Both the position numbers and the translations under genes were made by a program. The notes beneath the pieces were generated by a model, which searched no databases, was not told the origin of the DNA, and saw only the letters and a list, made by a program, of their open reading frames with translations. Positions 52,284-61,994 of a stretch of DNA of 64,000 bases are shown in pieces. Source of the stretch: Eikenella longinqua (lineage in GTDB: Bacteria; Pseudomonadota; Gammaproteobacteria; Burkholderiales; Neisseriaceae); assembly GCF_001648355.1 (NCBI RefSeq), contig NZ_LXSL01000011.1, forward strand, positions 217,677 through 281,676. The letters run 5' to 3'. Position 1 is the first letter of the stretch, and the number at the start of each line of letters is the position of its first letter.

Positions 52284-53546
52284 ATGACCCCCGCCCAACT
52301 CCTCCACACCAGCACCCTGCTCGGCCAAGTCCTCGGCTTCGAGCAGCCCGCCGACGCCCTCGTTTCCGCCTATTTCCGCAACCACAAAAAGCTCGGCCGC
52401 CAAGACCGGCACGAAATCGCCGAAACCGTATTCGCCGCCCTGCGCCACCTGCAAAAAATCCAAAGCGCCCTGCCCGAGCCCGTGCGCCAGTCCCGCCGTG
52501 CCGCACTTGCCGCCCTTGTGCTCGGCCGCGGCCTCAGCATCTCCGCCCTCGCCGGCTGCACCGATGAAGACGAAGCCCAATTCCTCGGCAGCCTGAAAGC
52601 CCGCAAAACCGAGTTTGCCGCGCAGCTCAACACCGCCGCCGAACTGCCCGAATGGCTCATCGCCCAACTGCAAGCTCAAGGCTGGGGCAGCGAACGCATC
52701 CTCGCCTTCGGCCGCAGCATCTCCACGCCCGCCCCGCTCGACTTGCGCGTGAACACCCTCAAAGCCAAGCGCGACAAAGTGCTCGCCCAACTGCAAGCCG
52801 AAGGCATCCGCTGCGAAGCCACACCTTATTCGCCGTGGGGCATCCGCCTGCACGACAAATCCGCCCTCATGCGCCACCCGCTCTTCCTCGACGGCAGCAT
52901 CGAAGTGCAAGACGAAGGCAGCCAGCTGCTCGCCCGCCTCACCGGCGCGCGGCGCGGCGAAATCATCGTGGATTTCTGCGCCGGCGCCGGCGGCAAAACC
53001 CTCGCCCTGGGCGCCGCCATGAACAACAGCGGCCGCCTCTACGCCTTCGACATCGCCGAAAAACGCCTCGCCAAACTCAAACCGCGCATGGTGCGCGCCG
53101 GCCTCACCAACATCAGCCCGCAGCGCATCGGCAGCGAAACCGACCCCCGCCTCGACCGCCTCACCGGCAAAGCCGACCGCGTGCTGGTGGACGCACCCTG
53201 CTCCGGGCTGGGCACGCTGCGTCGCAATCCCGATTTGAAATACCGCCAATCGCCCGAGCGCATTGCCGAGCTGGAAAAACAGCAGGCCGCCATCCTCGAA
53301 GCCGCCGCCCGCCTGGTGCGCCCCGGCGGCCGCCTGGTGTATGCCACCTGCAGCGTGCTCGCCGCCGAAAACGAAAGGCAGGCCGAACGCTTCGGCGCCG
53401 CCCACCCCGATTGGCGCTTGGAAAACGCCGCCGAATTGCTGCCCGACTGCCCCGAACTGTTTTCAGGTAGCCCCTATCTCCAGCTCGATACCGCCGCCCA
53501 CCGCACCGACGGCTTCTTCGCCGCCGTGTGGGCGCGCCCCGAATAA
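52284..53546 (+). CDS. rsmB: 16S rRNA m5C methyltransferase, RsmB family
   Basis: 420 aa. N-terminal NusB-like helical part (residues 1-140), then a Rossmann methyltransferase: DFCAGAGGKTLALG (SAM), DAPCSGLG and YATCSVL with the two Cys used by m5C enzymes. In E. coli RsmB modifies C967. The N-terminal domain diverges from E. coli, so another rRNA target is possible. An in-frame eikDUS at 53460 gives FSGSP. No fmt or def adjacent. Confidence 0.88.
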   Translation: MTPAQLLHTSTLLGQVLGFEQPADALVSAYFRNHKKLGRQDRHEIAETVFAALRHLQKIQSALPEPVRQSRRAALAALVLGRGLSISALAGCTDEDEAQFLGSLKARKTEFAAQLNTAAELPEWLIAQLQAQGWGSERILAFGRSISTPAPLDLRVNTLKAKRDKVLAQLQAEGIRCEATPYSPWGIRLHDKSALMRHPLFLDGSIEVQDEGSQLLARLTGARRGEIIVDFCAGAGGKTLALGAAMNNSGRLYAFDIAEKRLAKLKPRMVRAGLTNISPQRIGSETDPRLDRLTGKADRVLVDAPCSGLGTLRRNPDLKYRQSPERIAELEKQQAAILEAAARLVRPGGRLVYATCSVLAAENERQAERFGAAHPDWRLENAAELLPDCPELFSGSPYLQLDTAAHRTDGFFAAVWARPE

Positions 53547-53549
53547 AGC

Positions 53550-53578
53550 TGATTAAGCCGCCGCAAATCCGCTATAAT
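53550..53578 (+). promoter_or_regulatory. grxD promoter
   Basis: TGATTA, 17 bp, TATAAT, starting right after the rsmB stop. Confidence 0.4.
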
Positions 53579-53655
53579 GCCCGCCGTTTCAACCGGCCGT
53601 TTGCAGTTCGGCATACACATTATTTTTATCCCGATTTAATCCCAAAAGGAAAACC

Positions 53656-53976
53656 ATGAGCATTCAAGAAGAAATCAAACAAATCGTGAGCGGCAACCGC
53701 GTGGTGCTGTTTATGAAAGGCACCAAGCAATTCCCGCAATGCGGCTTCTCCTCCCGCGCCGTGCAAATCCTGCAAGCCGCCGGCTGCAACGACTTCCTCA
53801 CCGTCAACGTATTGGAAAATCCCGAAATCCGCCAAGGCATCAAAGAATATGCCGATTGGCCCACCATTCCGCAGCTGTATATAAACGGCGAATTCGTGGG
53901 CGGCTCCGACATCATGATGGAAATGTACGAAGCCGGCGAGCTGCAAGCCTTGCTGCAAGCCTTGCTGCAAGCCTAA
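53656..53976 (+). CDS. grxD: Monothiol glutaredoxin Grx4 type
   Basis: 106 aa. CGFS active site in FPQCGFSSRAVQIL, TIPQLYINGEFVGGSDIMMEM downstream: the class that holds a shared [2Fe-2S] cluster and trafficks Fe-S clusters. The C-terminus is a perfect 12-bp DNA repeat in three units (53941-53976) encoding LQAL. AAAGGAAAA upstream. Confidence 0.94.
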   Translation: MSIQEEIKQIVSGNRVVLFMKGTKQFPQCGFSSRAVQILQAAGCNDFLTVNVLENPEIRQGIKEYADWPTIPQLYINGEFVGGSDIMMEMYEAGELQALLQALLQA

Positions 53977-53999
53977 GCGCCGTTTCCCGAAAACAAACC

Positions 54000-54045
54000 A
54001 GCCCGCCGCAGCGCATAAAAAAGCCGTGGCGGGCTGATTATTTTC
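54000..54045 (+). terminator. Intrinsic terminator after grxD
   Basis: AGCCCGCCGC pairs with GTGGCGGGCT (9 of 10 plus wobble), followed by GATTATTTTC. Confidence 0.75.
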
Positions 54046-54074
54046 TTCCATAAAAAAGCCATATTCCGTATAAT
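54046..54074 (+). promoter_or_regulatory. Promoter of the H-NS family gene
   Basis: TTCCAT, 17-bp spacer, TATAAT. Confidence 0.5.
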
Positions 54075-54117
54075 CGGCCGCACATTTGTTCCAACAACCT
54101 TCAGCAAAGGAAAAATC

Positions 54118-54411
54118 ATGGCAAGCCGTGAAACCCTCGATCAACTTTTAGAACAGAAAAAAGCCTTGGAAGACCGCATCCAGCGCCGCCTGGCTTCCGA
54201 GAAGAAGAAAAAAGTCAACCAAATCGTTTCCCTGATGCAAACCTTCGATATCAGCCTGAGCGATGTAGAAGCTGGCCTGAAAGAAAAGCAGAGCCGCCCG
54301 CAATACCGCAACCCGCAAACCGGCGCCACTTGGGGCGGCGTGGGCAAACGGCCGAAATGGATTGTGGAAGCCCAGGAAAAGGGCATCGACATCAAGAAAT
54401 TCCTAGTGTAA
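54118..54411 (+). CDS. H-NS family nucleoid protein
   Basis: 97 aa. N-terminal coiled coil (LLEQKKALEDRIQRRLASEKKKK), then the DNA-binding tail YRNPQTGATWGGVGKRPKWI, the H-NS/BpH3-type AT-hook-like motif (G-x-G-x-RP). Silences AT-rich, often imported, DNA. AAAGGAAA 6 nt upstream. Confidence 0.92.
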   Translation: MASRETLDQLLEQKKALEDRIQRRLASEKKKKVNQIVSLMQTFDISLSDVEAGLKEKQSRPQYRNPQTGATWGGVGKRPKWIVEAQEKGIDIKKFLV

Positions 54412-54433
54412 TCCGGAGCATCCTATCCGCAAA

Positions 54434-54474
54434 AGGCTACCTGAAAAATCAAAGCAATTATTTTCAGGTAGCCT
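54434..54474. terminator. DUS-pair terminator after the H-NS gene
   Basis: eikDUS stem, loop about 16 nt, TTTTT after. Confidence 0.65.
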
Positions 54475-54514
54475 TTTTCCAGCAATCTTCACCTCATCAC
54501 CCCATCAAACACCT

Positions 54515-54982
54515 ATGCTGAAACACACCATCGATTTCCCCCTTATCGGCCAATTAACCATGCAAGGGCAGCGCAAAATTTGGGAAGGCCGATGGGGGAT
54601 ACCCGAATTGGGGCAAGATGATTTTAATGTGATCATTTATGGCGAATTAAACGGCCCAACGGCAGCCCAGCAAAATGTGTTGCAGAATTTTTACCAAAAC
54701 CGCAATGAAATGTCGGGCCGGATATGCGATGAATTGGCAGCCTATTTGAACAGCGGCGAGTGGGATATGCCCGATTTGCCCGAAATCACTGCCGCAAACA
54801 TATGGCAATTCCTCAACCCCGAAACCATCATGCTGGACAACCCAAACGATAAACGCAGCTATTACGGCAACGGCACCGATATGCTGCTGTCGATAGGCTG
54901 GCTGATCGGCGGCTTAGAAGATTGCGGCATTCAAATTTATTTAAAAAACGGTACCGAATTCGACGGCATCGGCAGCGAATAA
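54515..54982 (+). CDS. Orphan AT-richer hypothetical protein
   Basis: 155 aa, not recognised; no signal peptide. Features: FPLIGQLTMQGQRKIWEG, acidic central part, and a late hydrophobic GTDMLLSIGWLIGGLEDCGI. Length, acidity and lower GC than its neighbours are typical of orphan immunity or similar accessory genes, but I have no motif to prove it. Lies next to an H-NS family gene. No strong ribosome-binding site. Confidence 0.6.
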   Translation: MLKHTIDFPLIGQLTMQGQRKIWEGRWGIPELGQDDFNVIIYGELNGPTAAQQNVLQNFYQNRNEMSGRICDELAAYLNSGEWDMPDLPEITAANIWQFLNPETIMLDNPNDKRSYYGNGTDMLLSIGWLIGGLEDCGIQIYLKNGTEFDGIGSE

Positions 54983-55074
54983 TTTTCAGGTAGCCTCTTT
55001 CCCGCCTGCTTTGGCAACAAAATTGCTGCCATTCGGCATTTCCCCCGCAACGTTTCACCCATAAGGATTCCCGC

Positions 55075-56808
55075 ATGGAACAGTTCAACACCCTGTTTCT
55101 GATTATGGCTTCGCTGCTGTTTGTGAGCGTGGTGGCCACACGTATGTCGGCGCGGCTCGGCATGCCGCTGCTGCTGGTGTTCCTCGGCGTGGGCATGCTG
55201 GCGGGCGAGGAAGGCATCGGCGGCATCCGTTTCAACAACTACACCGCCGCCGCGCTGGTGGGGCAGCTGGCGCTGGCCATCATCCTGCTCGACGGTGGCC
55301 TGCGCACGCAGATGTCCACGGTGCGCATCGCGCTCAAGCCGGCGTCGGTGCTGGCCACAGCGGGCGTGGCGGGCAGCGTGCTGCTGCTGGGCTTGTTTGC
55401 CACCTTTTTCCTGGGCATTGATTGGAAGCTGGGCTTTCTGATGGCGGCCATCGTGGGCTCCACCGATGCGGCGGCGGTGTTTTCGCTGCTGCGCAACAGC
55501 GGCGTGCGGCTCAATTCGCGCGTGTCGGCCACGCTGGAGCTGGAAAGCGGCCTGAACGACCCGATGGCCATCCTGCTGGTTACGGCGCTTACCGGGCTGA
55601 TTGCGCAGCCGGAACAGTCGGGGCTGTGGCAGGTGTTGATTATGCTGGTGCAGCAGCTTGGGCTGGGCGTGATATTCGGCCTGGCTGCGGGCAAACTCTT
55701 GGCCTTCATCCTCAAGCGCATCCGGCTGGCGGAAGGGCTGTATGCACTGATGATTGCCTCGGGCGGGCTGATGTTGTTTGCGGTGAGCAATATGTTCGGC
55801 GGCAGCGGCTTTCTGGCGGTGTATCTGGCCGGGCTGCTTATCGGCAACTCGCGCAACAATGCCACGGAGCACGTACTGAATGTGATGGACGGCCTGGCCT
55901 GGCTGGCGCAGGCGGCGCTGTTTTTGGTGTTGGGGCTGCTGGTGTCGCCCTCGCGGCTGCTGGACCACGGCTGGCAGGCGCTGGCCATCGGCGCGTTTCT
56001 GATGCTGGTGGCGCGGCCACTGGCAGTGTGGCTTTCCATCCGCTGGTTCCGCTACGCCAAACGCGAGCTGATCTACATCAGCTGGGTGGGGCTGCGCGGG
56101 GCGGTGCCGGTAACGCTGGCGCTGATGCCGCTGATGATGGGCGTGCAGGGCTCGATGCTGCTGTTCGACGTTACCTTCGCGGTGGTGATTTTGTCGCTCT
56201 TGGTGCAGGGCACCACCATTCCGGTGGCGGCACGTCGGCTGGACGTGGTCATCCCGCCCGCGCCCGAGCCGCAGGCCAGCCGCGAGCTGTGGCTCACACG
56301 CACGCTGCCGGTGCTGATGCAGTCGTTTGCCGTGGAAGCCGGTTCCGATGCGGAAAACAGCCACCCCTACGCCATGACGCGCAGTGCGGATTTTTCAGGT
56401 AGCCGCTTCTTCGCCCTGGTGCGCGACGGGGAAATGCTGCAAACCAATATGAGCACGCGCATGCAGGCGGGCGATGTGGTGTGGTATGTGCTGCCGGAAG
56501 ACAAAGGCGAAGAGTTTGCCGAACAATTTGCCGGCAACGTGCCTGGCCGGCAGCAGTTTTACGGCGAATTCGTGGTGCGCCCCGATGCCCGCGCCGACGA
56601 GCTGGCGCAGGCCTACGGCTTGCAAACCAAGCCGGAAGAAGCCGGGCTGCAGCTGGTTTCCCTGTTCCGCCAGCGCTTTGGCGACGTGCCCGTGGCTGGC
56701 GACCGCATCAACATCGGCGGCATCGAAATCACCGTGAAAGAGCTCGACGAACACAGCCACATCAAATGGCTGGGCCTGAAGATTCCGCGCTCAGCGGAAG
56801 CGGGGTAA
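55075..56808 (+). CDS. K+/H+ antiporter, CvrA/NhaP2 family
   Basis: 577 aa. About 12 membrane segments in residues 1-400 (DGGLRTQMSTVR, GSTDAAAVFSLLRN, LESGLNDPMAILL are CPA1 signatures), then a TrkA-C/RCK_C-like cytosolic domain (about 425-490) and a CorC-type C-terminus. Ejects K+ in exchange for H+. The in-frame eikDUS (56394) encodes FSGSR at the start of the cytosolic part. Confidence 0.92.
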   Translation: MEQFNTLFLIMASLLFVSVVATRMSARLGMPLLLVFLGVGMLAGEEGIGGIRFNNYTAAALVGQLALAIILLDGGLRTQMSTVRIALKPASVLATAGVAGSVLLLGLFATFFLGIDWKLGFLMAAIVGSTDAAAVFSLLRNSGVRLNSRVSATLELESGLNDPMAILLVTALTGLIAQPEQSGLWQVLIMLVQQLGLGVIFGLAAGKLLAFILKRIRLAEGLYALMIASGGLMLFAVSNMFGGSGFLAVYLAGLLIGNSRNNATEHVLNVMDGLAWLAQAALFLVLGLLVSPSRLLDHGWQALAIGAFLMLVARPLAVWLSIRWFRYAKRELIYISWVGLRGAVPVTLALMPLMMGVQGSMLLFDVTFAVVILSLLVQGTTIPVAARRLDVVIPPAPEPQASRELWLTRTLPVLMQSFAVEAGSDAENSHPYAMTRSADFSGSRFFALVRDGEMLQTNMSTRMQAGDVVWYVLPEDKGEEFAEQFAGNVPGRQQFYGEFVVRPDARADELAQAYGLQTKPEEAGLQLVSLFRQRFGDVPVAGDRINIGGIEITVKELDEHSHIKWLGLKIPRSAEAG

Positions 56809-56853
56809 AACCTTTTTCAGGTAGCCCACCATTTTTCAGGTAGCCTCCAATTC

Positions 56854-56890
56854 AAAACAGCATGACTCATCATCATGCTGTTTTCTTTTT
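56854..56890 (+). terminator. Intrinsic terminator after the K+/H+ antiporter
   Basis: AAAACAGCATGA, 7-nt loop, TCATGCTGTTTT, then CTTTTT; 12-bp perfect stem. Confidence 0.9.
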
Positions 56891-56989
56891 AGCAACAGGC
56901 TACCTGAAACCCCAAAAGGCTACCTGAAAATACAAACCAACTAAAAAAGGCTACCTGAAAAGATATCTTGACGCAGCCAAGGCAGCGCT

Positions 56990-57093
56990 TATAGTGGATT
57001 AACAAAAATCAGGACAAGGCGACGAAGCCGCAGACAGTACAAGTAGTACAGCAAGGCGAGGCAACGCCGTACTGGTTTTTGTTAATCCACAAT
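56990..57093. repeat. Correia element (CREE), copy 4
   Basis: 104 bp, nearly identical in sequence and orientation to copy 3. Right end reads TTAATCCACAATA, one change from consensus. Confidence 0.92.
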
Positions 57094-57114
57094 ATCCAAA
57101 CCTAAGCACCCGCC

Positions 57115-57591
57115 TCAATCCTCCTCCACATCCTCATCCGCATGCCGCGCCAAACGCCGCAGCGCCTCAGCCAATTCCGGATGCCGCGCCAAGCCCTCCG
57201 CCATTTCGCGGCACTTTTCCGCCGCAGCCCGGCTCAAATGCGCCTGTTTCACCGGCTCCCGCTCCTGCTCCCTCGGGCTCACCTTCACCTGCACTTGCCG
57301 CGCCTCCGGGCACACCGCCTGCCAAGCCCCCAGCAAACTAGGCGAGAGCATCCGCAGTCGCGCCGCCGCCATATTGTTATCCGCATACCACACCAGCACC
57401 CCCTCGCGCACCCGCACCGCCCGGCAACAGCCGCGCAGCTTGGCCGGCAGCCGCGCCTCCAGCGCTTGCGCCGTATGCCGCCAGCTTTCCGCCCGCACAA
57501 TCAAATCGTGCAGCACCGCATCACCGCGGCTCAAATTATCGCGGCCGTGGCGGCTGTGTCGCTCCAGATTAAGGCGGTCGAGTTCAGACAT
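57115..57591 (-). CDS. DciA-like DUF721 protein
   Basis: 158 aa. The DUF721 core lies about residues 25-100 (LIVRAESWRHTAQALEARLP ... VLVWYADNNMAAARLRML). DciA loads DnaB helicase in bacteria lacking DnaC, and DUF721 genes often face secA, as here. The C-terminus is charged and Ala/Glu-rich. dnaB not in the window. Confidence 0.82.
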   Translation of the reverse strand: MSELDRLNLERHSRHGRDNLSRGDAVLHDLIVRAESWRHTAQALEARLPAKLRGCCRAVRVREGVLVWYADNNMAAARLRMLSPSLLGAWQAVCPEARQVQVKVSPREQEREPVKQAHLSRAAAEKCREMAEGLARHPELAEALRRLARHADEDVEED

Positions 57592-57875
57592 AAAAGGCTA
57601 CCTGAAAAAAGAAAACAAACCATCAACGGCTCAACAAAAGCCCGGCCGAAACCAATCGCCAGGCCGTCCGGCCCGCTCCCGGCAAAAAACCCCGCCCGCC
57701 GCGCTTGAAATCCCGCCCAAGCAGGCCATATTACCAGCGCGAACGGGTTTGATTATGCTAAAATTGCCCGTTATGTTCATCCAAAATAAAACGGCGTAGC
57801 AAGGCTCTTTTTATTTTGTATGCCCACTATTCTACTACCGGCAACGGCAATACCGCTTAAGGGATTAAATATTTT

Positions 57876-60620
<2,745 letters not shown>

Positions 60621-60951
60621 ACTGCCCGGCCTAAGCTGAGCATCAAAGGCTACCTGAAAACCAAAACTCCGTTTTCAGGTAGCCTTTCCCTTACCCCAAA
60701 CCAACGCGTATAGGCTACCTGAAAATATCCTCCTCCCAAAGCCACCTTTTTTCAGGTAGCCTCCAGCACCCGCTTGCCGCCCCCGCCCTTTTCCAGTATA
60801 AACGCCCATCAGCGCCGCCCTTTCGCACACTAATAATCATCCGGCGCTTCAAACCACTCTCCAAGCCTTCCCCGCTGCCGCAGCAAGCCGCCTGCGCCTA
60901 TTTTCAGGTAGCCTCTCCGGCAACCCCGTCCACACCACACAGGAGAGCATC
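60621..60951. other. Gap between secA and the methyltransferase
   Basis: 331 bp: DUS terminator at 60647-60685, three more eikDUS, otherwise nothing recognised. Confidence 0.6.
60647..60685. terminator. DUS-pair terminator after secA
   Basis: eikDUS stem extended by AAAAC/GTTTT, small loop, TTT after. Confidence 0.7.
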
Positions 60952-61713
60952 ATGTCCAAAGACCAAACCGGCCACCACTTCCTCGCCCGCCTCGGCAAAA
61001 CCCGCTTGCGCCCCGGCGGCCGCCGCGCCACCGACTGGCTCATCAGCCAAGCCCGCTTCACCCCCGACAGCCGCGTGCTCGAAGTAGCCTGCAACATGGG
61101 CACCACCACCGTCGGCCTCGCCCAACGCTTCGGCTGCCATATCACCGGCGTCGATTTAGACGAAAACGCCCTGGCCAAAGCCCGGCAGAACATCGCCGCC
61201 GCCGGCCTGGAGCAGCTCGTGCAAGTGCAGCACGCCAACGCCACCGCTCTGCCCTTCCCCGACAACAGCTTCGACATCGTCATCAACGAAGCCATGCTCA
61301 CCATGCTCCCGCTCGCCAACAAACAAATGGCCGTGGCCGAATACTTCCGCGTGCTCAAACCCGGCGGCGTGCTGCTCACCCACGACGTCGTCGTCAGCAC
61401 GCACGACACCGAAGCCGCCGTCCAGCGCCTGCGCGACACCATCCAAGTTAAAGTTACCCCGCTCACCGAAAGCGCCTGGACGGAGCTGTTCCGCCAAGGC
61501 GGCTTTGCCGACATCACCACCCTCAGCGGCGGCATGACCCTGCTCTCCCCCGCCGGCCTACTGCACGACGAAGGCTGGCGCCGCACCCTGCACATCCTCA
61601 AAAACGCACTCAAAGCCGAAAACCGCGCCACCTTCAAGTGCATGTACTGCACCTTCAACGACCCCGCGCAAAGCCTGGGCTTTATCGCCGTGTGCAGCCG
61701 CAAGCCCGCCTAA
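60952..61713 (+). CDS. Class I SAM-dependent methyltransferase
   Basis: 253 aa. Motif I VLEVACNMGTTTVGLA, then GVDLDENALAKAR and FDIVINEAMLTMLP: small-molecule methyltransferase (Methyltransf_11/25 type, similar in layout to UbiE/sterol methyltransferases). Substrate unknown. AGGAGAG 8 nt upstream. Confidence 0.85.
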   Translation: MSKDQTGHHFLARLGKTRLRPGGRRATDWLISQARFTPDSRVLEVACNMGTTTVGLAQRFGCHITGVDLDENALAKARQNIAAAGLEQLVQVQHANATALPFPDNSFDIVINEAMLTMLPLANKQMAVAEYFRVLKPGGVLLTHDVVVSTHDTEAAVQRLRDTIQVKVTPLTESAWTELFRQGGFADITTLSGGMTLLSPAGLLHDEGWRRTLHILKNALKAENRATFKCMYCTFNDPAQSLGFIAVCSRKPA

Positions 61714-61860
61714 ACGCCTGCCGGATTCCAAACAAAAGGCTACCTGAAAATACGGCTTCAACCTTATTGAAAACAAGCATGTATCGTTTTCAGGTAGCCT
61801 CAACTCAAGAAAAGGCTACCTGAAAACTTTGGCGCTGCAGAAATTTTGCCGCGCCACGCT

Positions 61861-61872
61861 TTCAGGCAGCCT
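61861..61872 (-). repeat. AG-simDUS-like single-base variant
   Basis: TTCAGGCAGCCT, complement of AGGCTGCCTGAA. One transition from eikDUS, so likely a local mutation. Confidence 0.5.
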
Positions 61873-61932
61873 TTAGCCCGCTACACACCACCTGCTGTGT
61901 GCCACCCATCCCGCCAGCCATGCGGCTACCTG

Positions 61933-61969
61933 AAAACAAAAGGCCGAAACCTGCCATGCGGTTTCAGCC
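61933..61969 (-). terminator. Intrinsic terminator of rpoC
   Basis: On the minus strand GGCTGAAACC, 8-nt loop, GGTTTCGGCC (10 bp with one GU), then TTTTGTTTT. It sits inside an outer eikDUS pair (61923/61976). Confidence 0.85.
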
Positions 61970-61994
61970 TTTTATTTTCAGGTAGCCTCAAGCC

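Larger units (their letters stand above)
56809..57114. other. Repeat-rich gap
   Basis: 306 bp with five eikDUS (two reverse, three forward), a strong terminator and a Correia element; no ORF. Confidence 0.7.

Noticed and set aside
61861..61872. AG-simDUS as evidence of transfer from Simonsiella-type species
   Set aside because: Only one base from eikDUS and a single isolated copy; a point mutation is enough.
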